Origin: Leptospira hartskeerlii
GTDB taxonomy: Bacteria > Spirochaetota > Leptospiria > Leptospirales > Leptospiraceae
Length of the DNA stretch: 64,000 nucleotides
Assembly (NCBI RefSeq): GCF_002811475.1
Contig: NZ_NPDL01000009.1
Span: 113,416 to 177,415 of the forward strand
Direction of reading: 5' to 3'
Positions within the stretch are counted from its first letter, which is position 1. Each line of letters starts with the position of its first letter. The position numbers and the translations under genes are program-made. Under the pieces are notes generated by a model that was not told where the DNA came from, ran no database searches, and saw nothing but the letters and a program-made list of their open reading frames with translations. Positions 37,181 to 46,488 of the stretch are shown here, piece by piece.

Positions 37181-38614
37181 TTGAAACGCGGATTTTTCCT
37201 TTCTATATTCGGGATCGTATTATTCGGGCTAATCGTTTGGCTTACCATTCGCTTTTGGCCCAAACCTTCCGACACCATTTACGAGTATTATAAAAAGGAA
37301 AAATGGGAGAAAGTAATCTCCTTAGTAAAAAAATCCAGCTCCCCTACTCCTGAAGATCTTTTTTACGGTTCCCAATCTCTTCTTAGATTGAATGCGGAAC
37401 TGATCACTAAAGATGCAGAAGACAGAGCAAAAATTTCAGCAAGACTCCAAAAAGAAAATGGGATAGGTTCAGGCAAATCTCTAGAATCTACAGGAGAATT
37501 TCCCGTATTCGAAGATCCTTTTATTCTACAACTTAGACCAGGTGGATACTGGAGACAAAAAGCAATTCTCTCCAGAGCGGAGATCGCGGGAGAATGGGAA
37601 GACGATATTCAATTCTTACGCGATCTAAAAGAGCTGATCCGAAGTAACCCAGTCACGTTAGGAATTTCTTCCTATTCTTCCGTGCTTAAAAAAGTTATAA
37701 GAAGAGAGACCAAACTTTCAGACGGAGACCAGATCAAACTTTCGGAACTATTAGGTTTTCTCTCGGTAAGAGAAGATTCTACGTTACTCGGTTCTAGATT
37801 TAAGAATACCGGAGAGAATACGAATCTCAGAACCGGACCTGGAACGGAAAACCCTGGTAAGACACGTCTAAAAAAAGGACTCTTACTTTATGCGTTAGAC
37901 AAGGACCCTCGTTCTGAAACAGTCCAAGGAAGAAAAGGAAATTGGGTCCAAGTATATATTCCTGAATTACAAATCTCAGGTTGGATCTTCTCACACTTCT
38001 TAGAAGAAGATCCTTATTCTACTGCAAAAGCAGAAGAAACATTTGCGGAATTCTCTCAATCCGAAAAAAGCCAAGCCTGGGACTTTGCATTTTGGACGGA
38101 AGATAAAATCCCTCCTGGATTTCATGGAGAATACATTCCTACTGAAAAGTTAGCCTTAGATGGAGATTACGGAATCGTATTACATAGATCTAAAACTGGA
38201 AAATACAAAGAGATCTGCAGGATTGTAGAAGAACCTTTTAGATCCTTAGAATTTTTAACAGCAAGTTTAAGCGGAGAAGAATCCGTTCCGATTTTTAAAC
38301 TATATTCAGGAAGACCCGGCGAGTGGAAGTCCGCTTACCTAATCGACCTTGACAGAGAGAGTATTTCCATCAATAGGAACAAGTATATACTTGGAAATGC
38401 GGGTGGAAAGAAGCGATTCCAACTTGGAATTTTTTCAGTAAACGGGACGACTTCAGCGTCTCTATTAGTAGGAGAAAAAACCGTATTACAGGGAATTTCT
38501 CCCGAAGAAGAGGGTTCCTCTACTGAAGGAGTTCTATTCAAACTATGCCTGCAACAAGCGGATAAAAAGTCCGATTCGAATGCGGCAGCGTTCCAATTTA
38601 AGTTTTTATTTTGA
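37181..38614 (+). CDS. Membrane-anchored SH3-domain protein, hypothetical
   Basis: A 477-aa protein with a TTG start and an N-terminal transmembrane or signal segment (GFFLSIFGIVLFGLIVWLTIRFW). Residues about 205-275 form a bacterial SH3 domain (ENTNLRTGPGTENPGKTRLKKGLLLYALD...GNWVQVYIPELQISGWIFSHFLEED), typically a peptidoglycan or peptide-binding module. The C-terminal about 190 residues are an unknown beta-rich domain. The TolC-type gene ends 18 bases upstream and the FmdB-like gene starts 26 bases downstream, so it is within an operon. Confidence 0.78.
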   Translation: MKRGFFLSIFGIVLFGLIVWLTIRFWPKPSDTIYEYYKKEKWEKVISLVKKSSSPTPEDLFYGSQSLLRLNAELITKDAEDRAKISARLQKENGIGSGKSLESTGEFPVFEDPFILQLRPGGYWRQKAILSRAEIAGEWEDDIQFLRDLKELIRSNPVTLGISSYSSVLKKVIRRETKLSDGDQIKLSELLGFLSVREDSTLLGSRFKNTGENTNLRTGPGTENPGKTRLKKGLLLYALDKDPRSETVQGRKGNWVQVYIPELQISGWIFSHFLEEDPYSTAKAEETFAEFSQSEKSQAWDFAFWTEDKIPPGFHGEYIPTEKLALDGDYGIVLHRSKTGKYKEICRIVEEPFRSLEFLTASLSGEESVPIFKLYSGRPGEWKSAYLIDLDRESISINRNKYILGNAGGKKRFQLGIFSVNGTTSASLLVGEKTVLQGISPEEEGSSTEGVLFKLCLQQADKKSDSNAAAFQFKFLF

Positions 38615-38640
38615 TCATAGGATCGAGCGAGGAAAATCAA

Positions 38641-38880
38641 GTGCCTACTTACGATTATAGATGCAAGGCTTGCGGACAAACTTTTGAACATTTTCAATCC
38701 ATGAAGGACGACCCGATCACTACTTGTCTTCTCTGCGGTAAAACTGGAGAAGTAGATAGATTAATCTCCAACGTAGGGGGAATCATCTTTAAAGGATCCG
38801 GATTCTACGTAACAGATAATAAATCGTCTTCCAAAAGTTCCGAATCCTCCACCGGCTCTTCCGGTTCTTCTTCCAACTAA
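38641..38880 (+). CDS. FmdB-family zinc-ribbon protein
   Basis: A 79-aa protein read from the GTG at 38641 behind GAGCGAGGA; this start gives the canonical FmdB N-terminus PTYDYRCKACGQTFEHFQSM. Zinc ligands are Cys8, Cys11, Cys29 and Cys32. VDRLISNVGGIIFKGSGFYVTD is the rest of the family core, followed by a Ser/Gly-rich tail (KSSSKSSESSTGSSGSSSN). The family is annotated as putative regulatory or putative zinc-binding; actual function is unclear. It is close-packed with lpxI. Confidence 0.92.
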   Translation: MPTYDYRCKACGQTFEHFQSMKDDPITTCLLCGKTGEVDRLISNVGGIIFKGSGFYVTDNKSSSKSSESSTGSSGSSSN

Positions 38881-38884
38881 GTTT

Positions 38885-39739
38885 TTGGGACGTTTAGGAA
38901 TATTAGCGGGAGGAGGAAATCTTCCTCAGATAGGCATGAAAGAAGCTCTTGCTGCCGGGGAAGATCCATTCTTTCTTTCCATAGCTGAGTCCGATTTTAC
39001 TCCAGGAAATTATCCGGACAGAGTGATCCCAATTCGGATCGTAAAGATTGGCGGATTATTAAAAGCATGTAAAACCAATCAGATAGATAGGCTTCTTCTA
39101 TTAGGAAAAGTTAAAAAAGAGATTATTTTTAAAAGCCTGAACTTCGACTTAAAAGCTCTGGCACTACTCGCAAGAATGGTGAACCGCCACGATTATTCTA
39201 TCTTCAAAACAGTAGCAGAAGATTTCGAAAAACAAGGCATTCATATTATTTCTCAAAAGACCTATCTAAAATCCTTGTTACTTCCGGAAGGACGTTATAC
39301 CAAAAGAGCCCTGGACAAGAAGCAGATAGAGGACGTGACCTTCGGAATGGAATACGCCGAGAAGATCGCCCATCTGGATATAGGCCAAGCAGTAGTGGTA
39401 GTAGACAAATCCGTTTTGGCGGTAGAAGCTGTAGAAGGAACAGACCAAACAATTCGAAGAGGCGGTAGTTTCGCCAAAAAAAGAAAGGCTGTAGTCTGCA
39501 AAAGTTCTAAACCTAGCCAAGACCCTAGATTCGATCTACCTACAGTAGGAATAGAAACCTTAAAAGTAATGAGCGAGAATAACTGCGATACACTCGCCTT
39601 TCGAGAAGGAGAGACCATAATTGTAAATCCTTCCGAATTTATTAACCTTGCAGAAAAATTGAAAATCCATATCTTGAGCATCGGCCGTGGCAACGTCTCG
39701 AAAATTAACTCTACCCAAAAAAAGCTCCCTAAAGCCTAA
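38885..39739 (+). CDS. lpxI: UDP-2,3-diacylglucosamine pyrophosphatase LpxI
   Basis: LpxI hydrolyses UDP-2,3-diacyl-GlcN to lipid X and UMP, step four of lipid A synthesis, in place of LpxH. The sequence fits well at 284 aa: LGILAGGGNLPQIGMKEALAAG, KIGGLLKACKTNQIDRLLLLGKVKK, the C-terminal catalytic part DIGQAVVVVDKSVLAVEAVEGTDQTIRRGG, and VVCKSSKPSQDPRFDLPTVGIETL. It uses a TTG start 5 bases after fmdB. The 3' end overlaps the longest lpxB frame by about 50 bases, so the two lipid A genes are coupled in pathway order. Confidence 0.95.
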   Translation: MGRLGILAGGGNLPQIGMKEALAAGEDPFFLSIAESDFTPGNYPDRVIPIRIVKIGGLLKACKTNQIDRLLLLGKVKKEIIFKSLNFDLKALALLARMVNRHDYSIFKTVAEDFEKQGIHIISQKTYLKSLLLPEGRYTKRALDKKQIEDVTFGMEYAEKIAHLDIGQAVVVVDKSVLAVEAVEGTDQTIRRGGSFAKKRKAVVCKSSKPSQDPRFDLPTVGIETLKVMSENNCDTLAFREGETIIVNPSEFINLAEKLKIHILSIGRGNVSKINSTQKKLPKA

Positions 39740-40967
39740 GAAGGCCGGAGACAAAATAAGGACGGAAAATCTTTCCGTACCTTCTTCTCCCGTATTTATG
39801 ATATTAGCCGGAGAACATTCCGGTGATTTACTCGGCGCAGAAGTATTAAAAGAACTTAAAAAACATGATCCGGAACTAACATTTTTCGGGATCGGCGGCC
39901 CAAGAATGTTGGAAGAAGGTTTCGACTCCATAGAAAACATGGAAGAACTTTCCGTGATCGGCTTCACTGCAGTCTTATTCAAATACAAATTCCTAAAAGC
40001 ACTCATGGATCGATTGGTAGAGGAAGCCGTGGCACGTTCTTGTACACATGCAATCCTAGTCGATTATCCAGGTTTCAATCTTAGACTAGCAGCCAGGCTC
40101 AAAGAGTTAGGGATTAAAGTGATCTTCTATGTGTCTCCCCAACTATGGGCTTGGAATTTCGGTCGGATCTATCAGATCAAAGAAACGATAGATCTGATGT
40201 TGGTATTATTTCCATTCGAGAAAAAGATCTACGACGATTACGGAGTTCGTTCCGTATTTGTTGGACATCCGATCGCCCAAAGGATTAAGGAGAAGATCCG
40301 AAAAGAAGCGCAGATCCCAGTTGACGAAAAACAACTGGCTCATTTGCAAACGATCACTCTTATGCCGGGTTCTCGCACGGGAGAGATCCATAGAATGTTG
40401 GATACACTACTTAAGTCCGCTGCACTCATTCACCAAGAAGCGGAAGCAGAAAAAAAACATGTGCGCTTTCTCATCCCAAATATCAACTTAAAAGAAGAAG
40501 AGTTTATCCAAACTAAAATTAAAGAAACGGAAGAAGCTTATCCCGGCATCAAGATCGAATATTTATTCGATCGTTCTTTAAGATGTATCGAGGCTTCTGA
40601 TATCGTTCTAGTAACTTCCGGAACTGCTACTTTAGAAGTTGTATATTTCGAAAAACCGATGGTGATCTTATATAAGGTCAGCTTACTTAGTTATTTTATC
40701 TCAGCTTTTCTGATCCGCACACCTTTTATCGGACTCGTAAATATTCTTAGCGGAAGGGAAACAGTGAAGGAACTCATCCAAGCAGAATGCACTCCGGAAG
40801 AAACTGTAAGAGAGACAATGGCCATCCTGAAAAACAAAAAATACAGGAACCAGATGATAGAAGAGATCCGCTCTGTAAAAGAATCTTTAGGCGAAGAGCA
40901 TAGTTCTAAAAACGCAAGTAAGGCAATTCTTCAGTTTCTAAAAGAAAAGCCGGTCGCTACTCTTTGA
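39687..40967 (+). CDS. lpxB: Lipid-A-disaccharide synthase
   Basis: LpxB joins lipid X and UDP-diacyl-GlcN to form the lipid A disaccharide at the inner membrane. Family motifs: VFMILAGEHSGDLLGAEVLKELKKH, FFGIGGPRMLEEGFDSI, HAILVDYPGFNLRLAARLKELGIKVIFYVSPQLWAWNFGR, LMPGSRTGEIHRML, and LVTSGTATLEVVYFEKPMVILYK. The longest frame (GTG) has about 36 basic residues before the family's usual N-terminus; translation may begin at the ATG at 39798, but no clear ribosome site decides this. It overlaps lpxI upstream and the convergent AsmA-like gene by 11 bases at its end. Confidence 0.96.
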   Translation: MATSRKLTLPKKSSLKPKKAGDKIRTENLSVPSSPVFMILAGEHSGDLLGAEVLKELKKHDPELTFFGIGGPRMLEEGFDSIENMEELSVIGFTAVLFKYKFLKALMDRLVEEAVARSCTHAILVDYPGFNLRLAARLKELGIKVIFYVSPQLWAWNFGRIYQIKETIDLMLVLFPFEKKIYDDYGVRSVFVGHPIAQRIKEKIRKEAQIPVDEKQLAHLQTITLMPGSRTGEIHRMLDTLLKSAALIHQEAEAEKKHVRFLIPNINLKEEEFIQTKIKETEEAYPGIKIEYLFDRSLRCIEASDIVLVTSGTATLEVVYFEKPMVILYKVSLLSYFISAFLIRTPFIGLVNILSGRETVKELIQAECTPEETVRETMAILKNKKYRNQMIEEIRSVKESLGEEHSSKNASKAILQFLKEKPVATL

Positions 40968-43317
40968 CACAACCAGCGCTGTTCTCTTTAATCTTAAATG
41001 CAAATGCAGAGATCGGAACTGCAGAATTAGATTCACTGGAAAGTGAATAAGTATTTCCGGTCACAAAGTATTTCACAGAATCAGAATCTATATAAGAGTT
41101 CGCTGTTGCACTTACGTTTCCACTCTTCCAATAAACATTTCGTTTGGGAGGGCTACCAGGATTCCAATAATCGAATCCCATTTCGAACTTAGGAGGAACA
41201 GGGACAGGAAATTCCCCCTTTCCTTTCCAAATCGTGTTCGAAAGTTTCACTTTGTCTATGGTGACGTACATTCTATCATGAATGTCTAAAAAATTATTTC
41301 CGTTAAATCGTATATTACCGTCCGAATCCAAACTTTCCGGGATCAAGTCCCCCCCGCAGAAAGAAAAGCTAGGAACACCCCAGGCCAAATTAACTGTCTC
41401 GAAATCTATTCCGAAATAAGGATTATCAGTTCCATAAGTAAAATAAGAATTCAATTTAGCAGTTCCGGAACCTGCGATACTTGCATCCAATCTAGATTGA
41501 GATGGCGCAAATTTCAAACCCACATCCAACTTGCCCATACTCGGAAGTCCAAGATCCCATTTTACTTCCTTAGAAGTAAGTTTGAGATTACCGGTAGGAT
41601 TTTCTAAGAAATATTTATAGATAGGAGTTCTAGTAAAATTAATTTCAGGGATCAGCTTTTCCATTCTAGTATGGATATCTTCTCTGATCCATTGACGAAC
41701 AGATCTATACAATGGAAAAAAGTTAGAAAGTACGATGGAGTCAGTCTCTAACTCAAGATTATATTCTCCCTGCAAAGGGAAGTAGGAACTCCCATCTCCC
41801 TTAATTCCCTTTTTGTATCCGGTTTTACCTTTCAGGCTTGCAGACCAAGGAAGACCAAATTGTTTTCCTTTTAACTTTGCTTCTAAAATTCCCGCTGGGC
41901 TCCAGCCAAGATCCGCATCTTTGATTTCCAGATCCAAATATGGATCCTTCCATCTGAAATCTTGGAGGGAGAATTTCGCCTCTGACTTCATCCAGTCTCC
42001 ATAATTTCCTGTTTCAGCACCTTTCCAATGTAGATCCAGACTTCCACCCAAAGTTTCCAGATCGGAAGAAACAGGCAGAAAATTACGAATATCATCCAAG
42101 TCTTGGACAGTCAGGCTCAAATCCCAAGATTTAAGCCCCTTCTCGTTTTTAGATTTTAGAAGAGTAAGTTTATCTTCTCCGGAAAATACCTTATGTTCTT
42201 CAGTGAAAACATCACCTTTTTGATCACGGGTCCATTCATGTTCCAGATCTATATCTTTCCATTCCCAAACTTCGCTTTGTAATGGAAGTTCCTGTAAAAC
42301 GATCCCTTTTACATTAGAAAATTCTGTTTTACCTTGGACCTTCAGATTGGTTCCGTCGGACTCTAAGATTGCGTGCCCTGAAATTTTTCCCTTCTTAGGA
42401 TAGAATTGGGAGAATTCAGAATACAAACCTCCCGAAGATTCTGCCTTAGCATTCTTAAACAGGATTTCCAGATTCATATTCTTGCTTCCGATATCCGTGC
42501 TGAATGTTCCGCTTACATATCTAAATCCAGGAATAGGAAATAAAGAATCAGAAATCTGAACATTGATCTTAGTATCCTCTTTTCTGATATTAAAATCGAT
42601 TCCTTTCACATTTTCCAAAAGGACTTTGCCACCTTTGTAAACGGTGACAGTAGTATCTTCTAATCTGATCTCAGGAATATTGATCTTATGAATATAGGAA
42701 AGAATTTCTCCGGAGATCCTGTCTTCCAAATCAATGCTCAATTGTGCATTACGGACACGGATCGCTTTTACGGAAGGTTGACTCTTCCAAAGACCTCTTA
42801 ATAATAATTCGATTTTGTTTGCTTTGAAGATCATTCTTTGAGAAGCAAAGTCCTCATCGCTGGAAATTTTTAGATCTTCTATAAATACATGGTTCGGGAA
42901 TTCGTATTCTACAACTCCCAGGGTCACTGCCCTGTCCAATTCTTCGTTGATAAATCCGCGCGTGAGCTCCTTCACCCCGCGTAAATCCAACACTCTTCTC
43001 ACGAAGTACCATTCTGCAGTTTCTTTTACAGCAGCTAGTAGAAGGAATATTACAATCAGAGCAATGGAGATCTTTCTAAAGGAAGGTTTTTCTATAATAG
43101 ATTGTATCCGTTCAAAAGAAGAAGATACGAATCGATACAATTTAGCCGGGACAGCGATCTGGAATGTAACGCTGTCCTTTTTAAAGAATGGATTTTTAGG
43201 GAGAGGGAAAGAGAGAGAAATTACCGCTGGAGAACCTGGCTGATTTTTTCCGAGGTTTCCTTCAGCACTAGACTTTCCGGAAATTTCTGTAATCCCTCTT
43301 CCAGAACCAACTGACAT
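40957..43317 (-). CDS. Large AsmA/TamB-like inner-membrane-anchored protein
   Basis: A 786-aa protein with a cytoplasmic N-terminus of about 80 residues, one transmembrane segment (KISIALIVIFLLLAAVKETAEW) and a long periplasmic beta-rich region: repeated two-strand units such as EIRLEDTTVTVYKGGKVLLENVKGIDFNIRKEDTKINVQISD and FETVNLAWGVPSFSFCGGDLI. This architecture resembles AsmA/TamB-type proteins that bridge membranes and may carry lipids. As predicted, its first 97 bases overlap the 3' end of the upstream TPR gene, an unusually long overlap; a later start such as TTG at 43140 would remove it. Its 3' end overlaps lpxB by 11 bases. Function inferred only by architecture. Confidence 0.75.
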   Translation of the reverse strand: MSVGSGRGITEISGKSSAEGNLGKNQPGSPAVISLSFPLPKNPFFKKDSVTFQIAVPAKLYRFVSSSFERIQSIIEKPSFRKISIALIVIFLLLAAVKETAEWYFVRRVLDLRGVKELTRGFINEELDRAVTLGVVEYEFPNHVFIEDLKISSDEDFASQRMIFKANKIELLLRGLWKSQPSVKAIRVRNAQLSIDLEDRISGEILSYIHKINIPEIRLEDTTVTVYKGGKVLLENVKGIDFNIRKEDTKINVQISDSLFPIPGFRYVSGTFSTDIGSKNMNLEILFKNAKAESSGGLYSEFSQFYPKKGKISGHAILESDGTNLKVQGKTEFSNVKGIVLQELPLQSEVWEWKDIDLEHEWTRDQKGDVFTEEHKVFSGEDKLTLLKSKNEKGLKSWDLSLTVQDLDDIRNFLPVSSDLETLGGSLDLHWKGAETGNYGDWMKSEAKFSLQDFRWKDPYLDLEIKDADLGWSPAGILEAKLKGKQFGLPWSASLKGKTGYKKGIKGDGSSYFPLQGEYNLELETDSIVLSNFFPLYRSVRQWIREDIHTRMEKLIPEINFTRTPIYKYFLENPTGNLKLTSKEVKWDLGLPSMGKLDVGLKFAPSQSRLDASIAGSGTAKLNSYFTYGTDNPYFGIDFETVNLAWGVPSFSFCGGDLIPESLDSDGNIRFNGNNFLDIHDRMYVTIDKVKLSNTIWKGKGEFPVPVPPKFEMGFDYWNPGSPPKRNVYWKSGNVSATANSYIDSDSVKYFVTGNTYSLSSESNSAVPISAFAFKIKENSAGCVKE

Positions 43318-43865
43318 CTTTTGTATTCCTTAATTCTGTAGAAGCTGACTACTACTGTCTCATAGTAGAATAGATCTTTTTCAAAGTTTTTCTCTCTGGA
43401 AGCTCGGCCTAAAATCCCAAGAGCCTGGCCATATTTCTCATCTTCAAAATACGCCTTTGCCCACATTTTTTTGCGGGTAACAGACTCAAAATCGCGATCT
43501 ACATTGTCCGACTTACGGAAATGAACGATAGCATTATCGTAGTCGTTGATCCCAAGGTAAGCAGAACCTAAATAATGGTCCAAATGTTGAAGATTACGAC
43601 CATCCTTAGAATTTTGCACTTCTCTCAATACGAGAGAAGCTTCTTTGAAAGATTCGATTTTTAGTAAAAGTTTGGATTTTTGGAGGAGTAGCTCGGAACG
43701 TCTTTTGTCTTCAGGGTGTAGATCGCTTAATTGCTGGTCTATTCCCTTGATTTCCGCTCGGACCTGGGTCTCTAAATTGGCGGAAACCGCCCCTTCTTTT
43801 TGTGTACTTGCACAGTAGAGGAGGAATTGAGCTCCGATAAACAATATTGTCAGATATTTACTCAT
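43221..43865 (-). CDS. TPR lipoprotein
   Basis: A 214-aa protein with lipoprotein signal MSKYLTILFIGAQFLLYC (lipobox FLLYC, Cys18). The mature part is a series of TPR-like helical pairs: LLLQKSKLLLKIESFKEASLVLREVQ, YLGSAYLGINDYDNAIVHFRKS, KMWAKAYFEDEKYGQALGILGRA and YRIKEYKRCQLVLEEGLQKFPESL. Such proteins serve as assembly scaffolds in the envelope. It begins 4 bases after the helicase gene and overlaps the AsmA-like gene, so it is part of a tight three-gene transcription unit. Confidence 0.82.
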   Translation of the reverse strand: MSKYLTILFIGAQFLLYCASTQKEGAVSANLETQVRAEIKGIDQQLSDLHPEDKRRSELLLQKSKLLLKIESFKEASLVLREVQNSKDGRNLQHLDHYLGSAYLGINDYDNAIVHFRKSDNVDRDFESVTRKKMWAKAYFEDEKYGQALGILGRASREKNFEKDLFYYETVVVSFYRIKEYKRCQLVLEEGLQKFPESLVLKETSEKISQVLQR

Positions 43866-43869
43866 TTTC

Positions 43870-46326
43870 TCATCCGATTTTCAATTTTTCGAGTTCTTGC
43901 AGGAAATCACTAGTCTCCTGTTGTCTGGTTTCCTCGTTAGAAAGCCAGTCCAAAGTCTCCGGATCTATCTCACTCAGGAAGCGAGAAGGCTCGGAAGCCA
44001 ATTGCTCCCCAAATTTGCGGCGATTAGCGGCACCTGTCAAGCATAAATGCCTCTTCGCCCGAGTCATCGCTACATACATCAAACGGCGCTCTTCGTCCAC
44101 AGATTGGTCTTCGACGGTGGCCCTTCCGGAAGGCAAGATCCCCTCTTCCAGTCCTACGACATAAACAGACTCGAACTCCAAACCCTTAGATTGGTGAATG
44201 GTGAGTAACTGTACTCGATTATCTTCCTTCTCATCGGAAGGTTCATCTTCCATTAGCATCGCCAAACGGTTGATAAAGTCGAATAGAGTAGGCTTTTCTC
44301 CTGAGTCATTATTTTCTTCGAAGAATGCCAACATATTCACAAGCTCGGACATATTATAGATACGAGCCTTTGCGACCTTCTCCTCTTTCTCTTCCAGCAC
44401 TATCTCTTTCTCCAGGCCCAGATCCGCAATTAACTCTCGTAATGCGAAGAATAGTCTTGGTGAAGAAGAGAATTTTTTCTTAGCCTTTTCGATCAGATTT
44501 ACAAAATTATAGATCTCTGAAGAAATTTTACGGTTCAGATCAGGTATAAAATCGGGAGATTCACATACTCTAAATAATGTCTCATAAAGAGATTCCTTAT
44601 TCTGAGCCGCTTTCTCATGCACAAGAGAAATGGATCCAGCACCGATCCCACGTTTCGGATAATTAATAATCCTTAATAAAGATGCATCGTCCTTTTGGTT
44701 TGCAATGAGACGGATATAAGATATCAAGTCTCTGACTTCTTTACGATCGAAGAAGTTATATCCGCCCACTACCTTATAAGGCATTTCCCTAGATCTAAAC
44801 GCTTCTTCAAAAGGCCTGGATTGGAAATTCGTGCGGAAAAGGATCGCGATCTGGCTTCCCTTTCTCGCTTGTTTTATGATCTCTTCTCGGATACTTTCGG
44901 CAACCCATTCCGCTTCGTCTTTCTCATCACTTCTTTCCACATACTTCACTTTAAGTGCACCAGGCACCTTAGAGAAAAGTTCTTTGGATCTTCTGGAAAG
45001 ATTATGACGAATGAGAGAGTTCGCAGCAGAAACAATGATATCAGTGGATCTATAATTCTCTAAGAGACGGATAACGTTTGCGCCCTTAAAATCGTTTTCG
45101 AATCCAAGGATCAAACTTACATCGGAACCTCTGAAAGCGTAGATGGATTGGTCGTCGTCACCCACCACGCATAGATTGTCCGATTCTCCCATGAGTGCTC
45201 TTAAAAATTCGTATTGGATCGGGTTTGTATCTTGGAACTCATCCACCATGAAATATTGGAACTTTTTATGGTATTCATCTCTGACTTCTTCGAACTGTCT
45301 TAAAAGTTTAGAAGGAAGAAGGATCAAATCGTCAAAGTCGATAGAGTTCTGTTCTTTTAAAGTATCTTGGTATTGCTGAAAAAGAGAGGCGGCCAGAAGA
45401 TCACCCTCATTCATAGAGGTCCTCATATCCGCTAAATAATCTTCTCCTGAGTTTTTGATCCTGGAAATTTTAGAAAGAACTTCCATGATCTGAGGACGTT
45501 TAGGCTCGAGCTTTTGTGCCACAAGCATTCCTGTCACAAGACCTTCTTGGTCCGCTTGGTTCAGAAGAAGGAAAGGTTGTTTGTATTCCAACTTCTCGAT
45601 ATGTTTTTTTAAGATTCCAAGTCCCAAAGAGTGGAATGTAGAAAGAGTAATCCCTTTTAATAAATTTCTGGGAATAAGTTTACGAACCCTTTCTCCCATT
45701 TCCTTTGCACTTTTATTTGTGAAGGACAATGCAACAATCTTTCCCGCAGGTATATAATGGTCCTGGATCATGTGCGCGATGCGATTCGAGATCACTCTTG
45801 TTTTTCCGGAACCTGCACCGGCGAAAATCAAAAGAGGACCGTGAATCGTTTGCACGGCACGCGCTTGTTCCGGAGACAGACTTAGGAAAATAGCAGCGGA
45901 GTCCCGAGGTTCCTTCGGCCTTTCTTCTCTTTTTCTTTTGGGAATAGAAGGTTTTTCTTCAGATACTTCAGCGATCTCAGAATTGACCTCGGTTGAGGCC
46001 AAGACTTCTTCCTGTTCTGGAGTTCCTACCACTGACTCAAGTTCAATCTTTTCGGAACTTTCGGAAACTTCTATGGAAGTAGAAACGAATTCCGAGGTCT
46101 CTTTTTCTGAAAAATCATCCTCATCATAAAAGGAAGAACCGTAGGATTCCTCTTGTATTTCTTCCATTGGAGAAGTAGCGGGAGTTCCTACCACGAGCGG
46201 ACCTTCTTCCTTCCCGTCCGAAATGCTTTCGGAGAAGCTGAGTAATGGTAGATCCTGCTCCGGTTTTCCTTCCGGAATTTCCAGATGGGAAAACAGATCC
46301 AGACTTTGATTTGTATCTTCTTTCAT
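43870..46326 (-). CDS. UvrD/Rep/PcrA-type DNA helicase with acidic N-terminal extension
   Basis: Superfamily 1A 3'-5' helicase of 818 aa. Motifs in order: LSLSPEQARAVQTIHGPLLIFAGAGSGKTRVISNRIAHMI (Q motif and Walker A, residues 170-176), VALSFTNKSAKEM (Ia), FMVDEFQDTNPIQYEFL (II), LCVVGDDDQSIYAFRGSD (III), IAILFRTNFQSRPFEE (IV), VQLLTIHQSKGLEFESVYVVGLEEGILP (V), and EERRLMYVAMTRAKRHL (VI). The first about 145 residues are an additional acidic, low-complexity tail that contains VVGTP twice (45-49 and 99-103), both encoded by the same 14-mer. It probably functions in repair or replication restart; uvrD, rep and pcrA cannot be told apart here. Confidence 0.93.
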   Translation of the reverse strand: MKEDTNQSLDLFSHLEIPEGKPEQDLPLLSFSESISDGKEEGPLVVGTPATSPMEEIQEESYGSSFYDEDDFSEKETSEFVSTSIEVSESSEKIELESVVGTPEQEEVLASTEVNSEIAEVSEEKPSIPKRKREERPKEPRDSAAIFLSLSPEQARAVQTIHGPLLIFAGAGSGKTRVISNRIAHMIQDHYIPAGKIVALSFTNKSAKEMGERVRKLIPRNLLKGITLSTFHSLGLGILKKHIEKLEYKQPFLLLNQADQEGLVTGMLVAQKLEPKRPQIMEVLSKISRIKNSGEDYLADMRTSMNEGDLLAASLFQQYQDTLKEQNSIDFDDLILLPSKLLRQFEEVRDEYHKKFQYFMVDEFQDTNPIQYEFLRALMGESDNLCVVGDDDQSIYAFRGSDVSLILGFENDFKGANVIRLLENYRSTDIIVSAANSLIRHNLSRRSKELFSKVPGALKVKYVERSDEKDEAEWVAESIREEIIKQARKGSQIAILFRTNFQSRPFEEAFRSREMPYKVVGGYNFFDRKEVRDLISYIRLIANQKDDASLLRIINYPKRGIGAGSISLVHEKAAQNKESLYETLFRVCESPDFIPDLNRKISSEIYNFVNLIEKAKKKFSSSPRLFFALRELIADLGLEKEIVLEEKEEKVAKARIYNMSELVNMLAFFEENNDSGEKPTLFDFINRLAMLMEDEPSDEKEDNRVQLLTIHQSKGLEFESVYVVGLEEGILPSGRATVEDQSVDEERRLMYVAMTRAKRHLCLTGAANRRKFGEQLASEPSRFLSEIDPETLDWLSNEETRQQETSDFLQELEKLKIG

Positions 46327-46488
46327 CAGATTTTATGAGGGCAAAATTATCTCAAGATCCGAAAAATCCGGTTTTTCGAACCCCAGCTATAAGCGACATA
46401 ATCCTGATTTTTCTCTTCTTGTCAACTGCGTACAGGCAAAGGTTTGCGAATCTGAAAGGATTTCAAAAAACTGGAAGAAACCGCAGAT

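Noticed and set aside
40957..43317. Calling the AsmA-like protein a specific transporter (TamB or YhdP)
   Set aside because: Only the architecture is shared; no specific motif supports either name, so no symbol was given.
44695..45379. Plus-strand frames antisense to the helicase gene
   Set aside because: Antisense to conserved helicase motifs; no independent evidence.
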